Shown here: positions 10,850-21,600 of the stretch, in pieces
Position numbering within the stretch: the stretch's first letter is position 1
How the letters are laid out: each line of letters starts with the position of its first letter
Origin: Mercenaria mercenaria
Lineage: Eukaryota; Mollusca; Bivalvia; Venerida; Veneridae
Reading direction: 5' to 3'
DNA: 64,000 nucleotides
NCBI RefSeq assembly: GCF_021730395.1
Contig: NC_069361.1
Coordinates: forward strand, 73,541,001 to 73,605,000
Notes under the pieces: model-generated
What the model saw: only the letters and a program-made list of their open reading frames with translations
Told to the model about the DNA's origin: nothing
The model's database searches: none
Translations under genes and position numbers: made by a program

Positions 10850-11186
10850 GAAGACAGCACAGGTAAACATGTCATGAAAAGATATATCTTCTGCCTTATC
10901 AAATCTCCTGTAGCAAATCTGCCTATCAACACAGCTTCTTCCCTGCCACTGTTGTACTTTGGAACCACCTGCCTCCTACGCTAGAGAGCTTTTAATGCTG
11001 TTCTAGGAAATATCAACATGTTCTAAATGCCAGTCTTTGTTTTATCTGCTTCTTAAACTGTGTACAAAGAGAGACTTCTAGCCTTTTAGATGCAAATAGT
11101 TGTCCCCTGTGGCTGCGCATGTACAGTTTACACTTTTAGAGTGAGGTGATTACTGAAGATGATGATGATGATGATGATGATGATAG
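10850..11186 (+). mobile_element. 3' end of a LINE (CR1/L2-like) with (GAT)n tail
   Basis: The frame ending at the TAA 10993-10995 reads YQHSFFPATVVLWNHLPP. This is the signature near the C-terminus of reverse transcriptases of CR1/L2/jockey-type LINEs (SFFPxTixxWNxLP). A 160-base 3' UTR follows and ends 'ggtgattactgaagatgatg', passing into a (GAT)n run at 11158-11185, as these LINEs do. The element is 5'-truncated and the rest of the RT is absent. Confidence 0.75.
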
Positions 11187-11851
11187 CAGAATGCTTTTGT
11201 TTAAAATGTGCCTGGCACATGTTTTCTTTTGAACATAAATATAATACAGTAACGGACATAGGCTAAGCACACAGAATGTTGGGCTATAGAAGATGGGCAA
11301 ACAGATCATATGGATTATGGATACAGAGCAAGTAAAAACAGGACCCGTTTATAGTTTGGAAGAGACTGACGTTATCCAAATATTTTTTGTCATTTTCAGG
11401 ATATGCTAACTGACAAGATTGTTGTACAGAGCCTGAATTGTAATGATAATGATGAAGATGATAACAATGATGATGATGGCAATGATGATGTTGGGTACCA
11501 CTGCGAATCAACCATATGTTCTCTACAGTGTTTACCTTGGCTAGATTAGGCAGTAGAAACACCAAAACAGTGTACAGTGTACATAGCATGTAAAGGTAAA
11601 ATAATGAAATGTGTGTTTTCCTGTATTTTTGGTTGGGATGCATTGCCTTATGTTCTTAAAAAAAATCATCTTATTTTAATCATGATAATCTGACTAGGCC
11701 CCTATAATGATTGTGTTCTGCAGTTTTGAACTTTTAGTACTAACAAATAAAGCTTACTGTTGTGGCTGAAAGAAATCAAATAAAACACTTCAAAGTTGCT
11801 CGTCTTGAGCTTCTGGCTTGGCACATTATTAGCTTGACTATACAGTATATG
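11187..11851. other. Intergenic, with an imperfect GAT microsatellite
   Basis: Imperfect GAT repeats at about 11446-11492 give a minus-strand open frame with a His-rich stretch (11284-11643). That frame is not credible as a gene. Confidence 0.45.
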
Positions 11852-13184
11852 GAGAGCTGTCCTACTCGACCCGGCGTCGGCGTCTTTCCGCGTCAGCACC
11901 TTGGTTAAAGTTTTGATGCACTTTCTCTTTATCTCTGAAATTAATTGATGGATTTGTTTCAAACTTAAAACAGTTGTTCCTCATCATCACCCACATCATA
12001 TGGCACAAGGGCCATAACTCTCACTCCTGTATTTCATGAATTATCCCCCTTTTTACTTAGATTAGAATTTCAGGTTGAAGTTTTGATGCAATTTCACTCT
12101 ATCTCAGTTATTACTACATGGATTTGATTCAAACTTAAAATAATTGTTTCACATTATCAACCAAATCATATGACACAAGTCCATATCTCACCAGTATTTC
12201 ATAAATTAGCTCTCCCCCCACTTTTACTTACAATTTCAGGTTAAAGTTTTGATGCACTTTCACTCTATCTTAGTTACTACTTAATAGATTTGATTCAAAC
12301 TTAAAATAGTTGTTCCACATTATCAACCACATCATATGACACAAGGTTCATAATTCTGGCACCAATTTTTCATGAATTGTGCCCCTTTTTACTTAGAATT
12401 TAAAGTTAAATTTGATGCATTTTCACTCTATCTCTGTTATAACAGAGAGGAATTGATTCAAACTTAAAATAGTTGTTCCACATCGTCACTCAAATAATAT
12501 GACACAACCCTTGCACCAATATTTCCTGAATTATCCCCCTTTTTACTTAGAATTTCAGGTTAAAGATTTGGTGCAGTTTCACTCTATCTCACTTATTACT
12601 AAATATGTTTGATTCAAACTTAAAATAATTGTTCCACATCATCAATGACATCATATGACACAAGGTCCATAACTCTGGCACCAATTTTTAATGAATTGTG
12701 TCCCCTTTTACTTAGAATTCAAGGTTAACTTTGATGCATTTTCACTATATCTCTGTTATTACAGAGAGTATTTGATTCAAACTTAAAATGGTTGTTCAGC
12801 ATCACCACTCACATCATATGGCACAAGGACCATAACTCTTGTGCCAATATTTCATGAATTATCCCGCTTTTTAATTGGAATTTCAGGATAAAGTTTTGGT
12901 GCACTTTCACAAGGACCATCAGTCATAAATTATGTCCCCTTTTTGCCATGAATTTCAGTTTGATAATTTCGATGCTTTTTCACCATGTCCCTTTTATTTG
13001 ATATTTTGCTACACTTTGGCTTTATCTCTCTTATTACATACTTTTGACACAGGCTCAAACTATTGTCTAATATCTTCATCCTCATTAAACACTCCAGTCC
13101 CGCCAGCTTTCTCAGATGTGCCCAGTTTCACTATCAAGCATCGAAATAGTCAAGCGCGCCCTGTCTTCTGTGACAGCTCTTGTT
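11852..13184 (+). mobile_element. Tandem-core element, C/F-related family
   Basis: Starts ACTCGACCCGGCGTCGGCGTC near 11852 and ends 'aaatagtcaagcgc', a hairpin CTGTCttctgtGACAG, then CTCTTGTTT (13184). The core has about six monomers of 155-170 bp with 'ttgattcaaacttaaaatag' and 'tttttacttagaatttcagg'. The ends resemble the F element at 36304-37001 but the core differs. Confidence 0.68.
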
Positions 13185-13717
13185 TCACATGTAGCATGAG
13201 AAACTACACACAATCATATATTTCCTTATAAATAAAACTATAAAATAGTGTAAAAAATAATACTGCGACTTTTAAGCATTACTGTTAAAGAAAAGACCTG
13301 CATACTCTGCAAAATATGAAAAAAAAGCTCTCAACCCTACCCCGACCCCAACAGTAACGGAGTAGAAATTTAGATGATCGTTACAGTTTACACCAAGGAT
13401 ATTGGTTTTATGGCTTAATCTATAATTTTTGTACAGTTTTATAGAAGTTATAATGTTTTGAAACAATTCAGAGGCATCTCTGATATATTAGCAGCTTTAA
13501 AGGCATTTATGTTTAGCATTCTGTTATATTTAGACTGTCTTGATGGCAAAGGTAAAGATCACAGATGCAGCAAGCAACAGACAAGTAGCAGTCACAGATA
13601 AAACAACATTACATTGCATAGTTAAAAGGTATATATGATTTCTTTGCCATATAAATTACCAGAATATACCATATAAATTACCCGAATATGATTGTATGGC
13701 ACTTTTAAATCATTATA
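13185..13717. other. Intergenic, no feature seen
   Basis: AT-rich. A short direct repeat, 'ccatataaattac', occurs at about 13649 and 13669. No coding signal. Confidence 0.4.
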
Positions 13718-13880
13718 CCCCCAGATACTAGTACCTTGGGGCTATACTGGATTCCAGTCCGTATGTCCATTCGTCTGTCCATCCACATTAAGCTTGTCTG
13801 GCTTTCACAGGTCAAACTGCTGGCTGGATTACGATGAAACTTCACAGGAGTGATCAGTACCAAGCCCAGTTAATCCCCCA
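13718..13880 (+). mobile_element. 5' fragment of a tandem-core element (TACCCCC family)
   Basis: Begins TACCCCCAGATACTAG with the pairing GGGG a few bases on, forming a 5' hairpin, then 'gtccattcgtctgtccatcc' and a 'gatgaaacttcacagg' core motif. It is cut at 13880 by the next element. Confidence 0.55.
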
Positions 13881-14744
13881 CCACAAGTGGTGGGGGATTA
13901 TAGGAATGGTCTCCGTCCGTCCTTCCATAACATTTTGTGTCAGCTCTGTATCTCTAAACCCCTTGAAGGATTTTCATGAAACTTGGGTCAAATGATCACC
14001 TCATCAAGACAATGTGCAGAACTCATGAGTCAGCCATGTCAGCTCAAGGTCAAGATCACAGCTCAAGGTCAAAGGTTTGAGCCTTCCATTTTGTGTCCGC
14101 TCTGTATCTCCTAAACCCCTTGAAGAATAATCATGAAACTTGGGTCAAATGATCTCCTTATCAAGACAATGTGCAGCACCCATGAGTCAGCTATGTCAGC
14201 TCAAGGTCAAGGTCACAACTCCAGGTCAAAGGTTTGAGCCTTCCATTTCATGTCGCCCTGTATCTCCTCAACCCCTTGAAGGATAATCATGAAACTTGGA
14301 TCAAATAATCACCTCATCAAGATAATATGCAGAACCCATGAGTCAGCCATGTTGGCTCAAGGTCAAGGTCACAACTCAAGGTCAAAGTTTTGAGTCTTCC
14401 ATTTCATGTCTGCTCTGTATCTCCTTAACCCCTTGAAGGATAATCATGAAACTTGAATCATATGATCACCTCATCAAGACAATATGCAGCCATGTCAGCT
14501 CAAGGTCATTGTCACAACTCAAAGTCAAAGGTTTGAGCCTTCCATTTCGTGTCTGCTCTGTATCTCCTAAACCCCTTGAAGGATAATCATGAAACTTGGA
14601 TCAAATGATCACCTTATCAAGATGATGTGCAGAATCCATGAGTCAGCCATGGTGCTAAGGTCAAGGTCACAACTCAAGGTCAAAGGTTTGAGCCACTATC
14701 CATAACAGTGGCAGAGGATATAGCTGTCTTTTAGACTGCCTTGT
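13881..14744 (+). mobile_element. Tandem-core element, D family
   Basis: The 5' hairpin AATCCCCCACC / GGTGGGGGATT (about 13881-13909) is followed by five monomers of about 155 bp with 'ctgtatctcctaaacccctt', 'catgaaacttgggtcaaatg' and 'gctcaaggtcaaggtcaca'. The 3' end is a GTCttttaGAC hairpin, then CTGCCTTGTTTT. It interrupts the TACCCCC-family fragment to its left. Confidence 0.66.
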
Positions 14745-16588
14745 TTTGCATATCGCTGACACGTTCCGCTGGTATCTCAGTAACCACTTGTGGGAGTGGA
14801 TTAAAACTTATTCGCTGTGATAAACTGACTTACATTGCACAGGTTCCATAACTCTGTTTTACTTTTTTACAAAATTCTTTTCCCTTTTCTGATTTAGAAA
14901 TTTTAGGTTAAGTTTTTAGCTCACCTGTCACTTTGTGACAGGATGAGCTTTTGTGATCACGCAGCGTCCGTCGTCTGTCCGTGCGTCCATGCGTGCATCC
15001 GTGATTAAACTTTTGCTTGTGACCACGCTAGAGGTCACATTTTTCAAGGGATCTTTATGAAATTTGGTCAGAATGTTCACCTTGATGATATCTAGGTCAA
15101 GTTTGAAACTGGGTCACGTGCGGTCAAAAACTAGGTCATTAGGTCTAAAAATAGAAAAACCTTGTGACCTCTCTTGAGGCCATATTTTTCATGAGATCTT
15201 CATGAAAATTGGTCAGAATGTTGAACTTGATGATATCTAGGTCAAGTTTGAAACTAGGTTATGTGCGGTCCAAAACTAGGTCATTAGGTCTATAAATAGA
15301 AAAACCTTGTGACCCCTCTAGAGGCCATACTTTTCAATGGATCTTCATGAAAGTTAGTCAGAATGTTCAACTTGATTATATCTAGGTCAAGTTCGAAACT
15401 GGGTCACATGCGGTCAAAAACTAGGTCGGTAGGTCAAATAATAAAAAAACCTTGTGACCTCTCTAGAGGCCATATTTTTCATGGGATCTGTATGAAAGTT
15501 GGTCTGAATGTCCATCTTGATGATATCTAGGTGAAGGAAAAAACTAGGTCAGTAGGTCTGAAAGTAGAAAATCCTTGTGACCTCTCTAGAGGCCATACTT
15601 TTGAATGGATCTTCATGAAAATTGGTCAGAATATTAAACTTGATGATATTTAGGTCAAGTTTGAAACTGGGTCACATGCCATCAAAAACTAGGTCAGTAG
15701 GTCAGATAACAAAAAAACCTTGTGACCTCTCTAGAGGCCATATTTTTCATGGGAATTGTATGAAAGTTGGTCTGAATGTTCATCTTGATGATATCTAGGT
15801 CAGGTTTGAAACTGGGTCAACTGCAATATAAACTAGGTCAGTAGATCTAAAAATAGAAAAACCTTGTGACCTTTCTAGAGGCCATATTTTTTAAATGGAT
15901 CTTCATGAAAATTGATCTGAAAGTTCACCTTGATGATATCTAGGTAAAGTTTGAAACTGGGTCACGTGCGGTCAAGAACTAGGTATTAGGTCAAATAATA
16001 GAAAAACCTTGTGACCTCTCTAGAGGCCATATTTTTCATGAGATATTCATGAAAATGCGTGAGAATGTTCACCTTGATGATATCTAGGTCAAGTTCAAAA
16101 CTGGGTCACGTGCTTTCAAAAACTAGGTCATTAGGTCAAATAATAGAAAAACCTTGTGACCTTTCTAGAGGCCATATTTTTCAATGGATCTTCATTAAAA
16201 TTGGTCAGAATTTTTATCTTGATGATATCTAGGTCTAGTTCAAAACTGGGTCACATGAGCTCAAAAACTATGTCAAATAATAGAGAAAAAAAACATCATA
16301 CTCAGTTCAAAACTGGGTCACGTGGGGATAGGTGAGCGATTCAGGACCATCATGGTCCTCTAAAGACTCCTCTTGTTATATGTAAGCTGGTATCTCAGTA
16401 CCAACTAATGGGAATGGATTGAAACTTCACACAATTGTCTGTTATCATAAGCTGATATACATTGTACAGGTTCCATAACCCTGTTTTGCAATTTTATAAA
16501 ATTATGCCCTTTTTTCGACTTTAATATTCATTCAGTTGACAAGGCTGTTGAATAGTCGAGCGTTGCTGTCTGCCGACAGCTCTTGCTT
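14745..16588 (+). mobile_element. F-family tandem-core element split by an S-family insertion
   Basis: The left part (14745-14917) and right part (16378-16588) carry F-family text: 'ggtatctcagtaaccact', 'gtgataaactgac', 'tgcacaggttccataactct'. The right part ends 'aatagtcgagcgttg', hairpin CTGTCtgccGACAG, CTCTTGCTT. The 5' end is missing. Comparison with the F element at 36304-37001 shows that the two parts were once contiguous. Confidence 0.65.
14918..16377 (+). mobile_element. Tandem-core element, S family, inserted in an F element
   Basis: Starts AGCTCACCTGTC with a hairpin (GTCACtttGTGAC) and 'gtgatcacgcagcgtccgtc'. Nine or so monomers of about 145 bp follow ('aaaaaccttgtgacctctct', 'gatgatatctaggtcaag'). 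It ends AGGTGAGCGATTC, hairpin GGACCATCATGGTCC, then CTCTTGTT at 16377, with about ten extra bases inside the end. Its insertion site is clean (see findings). Confidence 0.78.
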
Positions 16589-17440
16589 ATTCCCTGCCAA
16601 AGGCAGAAGGATATAGTTTTGGCATGGTCTGTCCGACATCCAGTCCAGGCTATTTCTCAGTAATTATTTGTCAGATTTCCATCGTACCTTGTAATTATTA
16701 TCAGTACTAAGCCTAGTTGTGCATGTGTGAAGCGGGTTCCAGTGACCTTGATTTTGACCTCTGTACCAAGTGTAGCTGTGCATGTGCGAAGCACGTTCCA
16801 TTTGAATGGTTTTTCACGAAGTTATGGCCCTTGATTTGTTTCAAATATGAATAGAGTTACATTGGAAAAAAATTCAATAATTTTTGTAATATATTTCATA
16901 TGCCGTTAAATATAACTAGCTGATGACCATTAGTGATTACGTGGTCCCTTGACCATGACCTTGACCTACTGTCTTCTTTTTTAAGATATTGTTGTAAAAT
17001 TTGGACCACTTGTACTGTTTTGAACACACATCTCTAAACTGACTTTCAGTGACCTTGATTTTGGCCTACTTATGTTCAGTGACCTTGATTTTGACCTACT
17101 GACCTATACCTTCTTTTTAAGGTACAGCAATGAAATTTGGAAATATTATACAGTTTGCACAACATTTTTTGTGCATCTTTGTACAGTTTCTCCTTGTACA
17201 ATATACAAATGCAATGTGTCATATTTTCAATACCCCTGTTCCTCTGACAATAAGCTGCTGTCAGGGGTATTCATCACCATTATGGATAGGTCTTGTTTTT
17301 TCAGACATCACCTGACCTCAGTTTGACCTTGACCTTGAACTTTGTTTTGGACTTGGGTTGCTTTGTATCGACAAGAATGCCACCGGGGATGCCACTGGGG
17401 GCATCAAGTGTTTTTTTTACGCAGCTTCTTGTTTTTAAAA
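16589..17440 (+). mobile_element. Tandem-core element, L family
   Basis: The 5' hairpin CCTGCCaaaGGCAGaagg near 16594 is followed by monomers with 'tgaccttgattttgaccta' and 'tgaaatttggaa'. The 3' region reads 'ccactgggggcatcaagtg' and ends GCAGCTTCTTGTTTTT. The boundaries are approximate. Confidence 0.55.
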
Positions 17441-18062
17441 TAAGTTCATTATTTTGTTTCTTTTGTTCCAATTTTTTTTTTTCAGCATGTTACACTTTCA
17501 ACAGGATTGCTGTAAATAAGCGCATTTAACTGACCAGTGTAAAGATTCCTGTAAAGCAAACGACAAGTCTAACATCCAGTCAGGTATAGTAAACTTTCAA
17601 AGATATATCAGATATGTGAAAACCATTAAAAAGTCAGCTCGCTTGCTTCATTTTCAGAAATCCCCACGTAGCAGATGAATAAAGACAAGAGAACAAGAGC
17701 AGACAAAGTTCACAGTCCAACCTCGGATGTTTGTTTCTGATACTTACCAATACAAACACAAGACAGGGTCTATAAAGGACTCTTGTATTTCCAATCTAAA
17801 AAGTGGGACAAAGTTCTACACAACAGCAGATGAACACTGTCATCTCATAAACAAAGACAAACATCCGTAATTTTTATATTAAAATGTCGTCTTTTTAACA
17901 CTGCGGTTGTACATGCATGTATAAATGTTCTTTTGTTGTTCTGTGTTTATTTATTTGGGTGTTACTGTCTTGTCATGTCCAGGTTTTGTTTCTTTTCAGT
18001 AGATTGTACCAAAGGTGGAGTGTATCAGTGTGCATGTTGACAATGTTTTTGGGTGTCTTTTG
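17441..18062. other. Intergenic, no feature seen
   Basis: AT-rich, no coding or repeat structure beyond T-runs. Confidence 0.4.
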
Positions 18063-18345
18063 TTTTCAGTGATTGGTTTCTGTTTGGTGTTTTTTTTGTG
18101 TGTGTGTGTTTTACAATCTTGAGTGTTTATTTGTGGTGTTTTGTTTGTTTGTTTTTGACAATCTTGAATGTTTATTTGTGGTGTTTTGTTTGTTTTTGAC
18201 AAACTTGAATGTTTATTTGTGGTTTTTTGTTTGTTTTTTGACATTTTTTAATGTTTATTTGTGGCGTTCTGGTTGTTTTTGACAATCTTCAATGTTTATT
18301 TGTGGTGTTTTGTTTGTTTTTGACAATATTGACAGTTCATTTGTG
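18063..18345. repeat. Minisatellite, about 44-bp unit, six copies
   Basis: The unit contains 'gacaatcttgaatgttta' and 'tttgtggtgttttgtttg', repeated with small indels. The plus and minus frames through it (18073-18282, 17996-18244) are low-complexity and not genes. Confidence 0.75.
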
Positions 18346-20368
18346 GTGTCTTCTTTTCAGTGTAGCTTTTATTATTGGAGGTTTTCTGACATATTGCATG
18401 CGTGGTGCAGTTTGCCATCTTGCCTCTCTCTCTTATGAGTGTCACTAACAAACCCACTACTTAATATTGCAGTAGTTAATATTGTAAGGATATAAACATG
18501 AGTTTTGTATACACAAAATACATAGACAAAGTAAAATGTATAGACTCTGAAGACAAATCAGTTAATTAGATATAGGAACAGGTATAGTGAGCACTGCTGA
18601 GCATCAGTCAAAGGCCATGTCTTCATGTAAATAATGTAATTTACCGGTAGTTTTATTGTTGCAGTGAACACAAATGTAGGATACAGATGAGAGGGAACCA
18701 AGTGTTGACAGATACAGAATGCAGGTAAGAGATGTAGCAGCTGCAGATGACATGATTTCAGATTGGGAAATTGTGGGGGGAAATCTTACTTTTTGTTTGT
18801 CTTTCTATTTTTAAAGCATCTTTGAGGGATCTAGGAACAAGGAGATGACTGTTGATTATTGACAGTAAAGGTGTAAGTGTTTTAGATGTCAAGCTATATA
18901 TTAGAGAGGGGTCGGTGCAGTACTTGCAAAAAACATTGGTCAAGAGAAGGAAGTTCTCAAAATAAAGGTTTGTACTTCTTCCTGTTGTCTATATGTATGT
19001 GTATCTCCAAGTGAGTGTCAAGTTTTCCTGTAACATAGCTTAATGTTTCCACATTTTCTCTCAAGTTTTACATAAGTTAACTTTGAAACAGACGTACAAT
19101 GAGATGTCCTGTATCAAATTCATGCTTAAAGTTTTCTACAATGTAAAGAAGTGTGTAACTGATATTCATGTATTTCTGGTTAAAATGTATTTTTTATTTG
19201 TCCTACTTGTTTATTTTATGTAAGTTATTTTAAATGATACAACTTTGTTTTGGTTTTTTATTTTCATATTTTCAGGATAATCTTTTCCAGGACTACAAAG
19301 GCAGATTATTATAATTATAATGTCATTGATATAAGTGCTGTGTATTTTAGGTAGCTGTACCAAGTATATATGTTGAAGTGGAGGCGAGACGTGTGTACTT
19401 TTACTTTCTTTGATTGCTATATTTTTTCTCTATCATTTAAGATACAGAACTAATCCTGTTTTTGTTTACGTAGATGCTGGTCGACCCTGGTAACAGAATG
19501 AGCTACGAATGCGAATGTAGATGGTGATCGTGACTTATTTTCATGGAGGTGTAGATGGGACTAACATGCACTACCTGATGCGGTGGTGTTCCTAGTGAAT
19601 TTCTGATTGTGAGACTATTTCCAAACCAGCTCAGTTCATAAACTAAGAAAGGTGATTGATATTTTCATTTAGCTGAGACTGGGGTAGTATATATTTAAAC
19701 CTTTCTCTTTTTCTGACAATTAAGTCGTTTAACTGAAATAAGAGAAGTGATGCTGAGACTGCAGTCAATTTAGTCTTGCTTTTGGGATTTGAACTGGCCG
19801 GCAGTCTGGCTGATCTTAAAGGTGAATCATATACACTCAAAGACTCCTTGCAACACTGAGGTTTGGAAATCGAAATGATGAACTTGATTTATAACTGACA
19901 ACAAGTTAATAGACAATTGTTGGAAACAGTTAAGTTGACATTATATGATACACAAACATCAACAGTAGTCTTGTAATACCAGATATGTTCAAACATAGAA
20001 AAGTAGTTTTTTCTTCTGAATATATAGTCTGAGGGTATGCATGAAAGGGTGACTAAATTTGGAAGAGTGAAAGACAGACAGAGGATTTCTCTGACATGGG
20101 ACAATTTCCAAAACAGCCAAGAAATCTTCACAGATGTGAATCCACTGTCAGTAAAGGTAATATCAAATTTCAGTAAATTTAGAGTTCATTTGATTTTAGA
20201 TGAACTGAGATATTAGGCAATGTCTTTTTACTAATATTGAAGGACTGCTTACTGGATTTTTAACAAGTTGAGATTGACAACATCTTCTTTAGACTATTTG
20301 GATTTAAACTTGCAAATTGGATGCAATCTTAAAAATGTATCTATTACAGTTAGAATTTTCCATTGCTG
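18346..20368. other. Intergenic, no supported gene
   Basis: AT-rich. One acceptor-donor pair (gttgcag at about 18663 and GCAG|gtaag at about 18724) would bound a short exon with no coding potential I recognise. Otherwise featureless. Confidence 0.35.
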
Positions 20369-20373
20369 TTATA

Positions 20374-21336
20374 CACGGGTGGTAAACGCGCAATCCTATT
20401 CCCATTGGGAATACGCTTAAAATGGGTTGCGCGACTTCCGGTGCTGGTGTTGCGCATCAATATATACAAAATCGAGGTAGGTGGGTTTTTGTTTTTGTAA
20501 ATAATGACACATTTATGAGTGTTTTCGAAAAAAAGCAAAATGCTATTCGACACAAAAATGAATAAAGATCATATGTTTGAAGTGCGAAATTATTAATTTA
20601 AGAATCAGCCCTGATATCATGAAAACTCTGCTGGCTCGGTCTGTCAGAAAAGTTTGGAATCATAAAAATGCAAATTTTCTAACTTGTGCCTTCTTTCTGG
20701 AAATGTGACGCTTCTAATGATCAAACACGTGTATAACAGTCATGAATATACATACACTTGAACGAAATGTTGCTTTAGGGGAAAGATTGGCAAAAAAACA
20801 ATCGGGAATAGGGTTGCGCCCTGGTAATGGAGTTGCGCGTATACATTATATACATTATGATGTATACGAGCAACTCCATTCCCGATGCGCAACCCCATTC
20901 CCGATGATTTTTTTGTCAATTATGTCCCTGTAAGCAGGATTTGAAGCAAATAATTTTGATATTCGTTACTATATAACAGTTGAGTTATCATAAAAAGCAT
21001 CAGATGTCCTCAGATTAGGTATATGAGGTCAGAAACTTCCATTTTTGTTGATTTCATACTTTTTTCACACTTCGTGTCGCCAGAGTTTTTGTGGTAATAG
21101 AGCCGAATCATAAATTACAAACCAGATATTTTATATATACGATATATCATCATATTTGTGTCAAATAGCATTTTCCTTTTTTCGAGAAAAAATATTCTTG
21201 TCTCATACGAAGCAAAATCATGACTTAACATTTCTCAATTTCGTCTATTTTTACGCGCAACACAAGCACCGGAAGTCGCGCAACCCATTTTAAGCGTATT
21301 CCCGGCGGGAATTGGGTTGCGCGTTTACCACCCGTG
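20374..21336. mobile_element. 963-bp fold-back element with TTATA target duplication
   Basis: Left end CACGGGTGGTAAACGCGCAA; the right end is its reverse complement. The first 90 bases of the arms are close to identical, and weaker pairing continues about 300 bases inward (for example 'aaaatgctatt.gacacaaa' in both arms). A central palindrome lies around 20810-20910. TTATA occurs at 20369-20373 and 21337-21341. GTTGCGC or GCGCAAC occurs about nine times. No transposase frame is present. The superfamily is not clear. Confidence 0.82.
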
Positions 21337-21389
21337 TTATAAAAGTATAAAAATGTAAGTGTTGAAGTATGTAGAAAATGGTGTATTTA

Positions 21390-21600
21390 AATTGTAGCCG
21401 GCTGGCAGCAAGTGATTTGCCTTTGCAACCAGTGCAGACCAAAACTGGCCTGCACATTTGCGAAGGCTGATCATGGACTGCACTGTTCACTATCCAGTAA
21501 GTAAATTTTCAGTGAACACTCCTTTGAATAAGAAGTGTTACTGCCCAGATTAAAGTATGGACCAGTCCATTTTAGAAATTTTGCAGGGTGAAGGTTAAAA
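21390..21600. repeat. MITE-like repeat, copy 1 of a four-copy family
   Basis: Shares 'gcctttgcaaccagtgcaga', 'cactgttcactatccagta' and 'tggaccagtccattttagaa' with 32617-32828, 43031-43164 and 48405-48565. The full copy at 32.6 kb shows the ends. Confidence 0.6.

Noticed and set aside
11284-11643. His-rich 119-codon minus frame
   Set aside because: Its His run comes from an imperfect GAT microsatellite.
17996-18448. Lys/Thr-rich minus frame and Phe-rich plus frames
   Set aside because: Both are translations of the 44-bp minisatellite.
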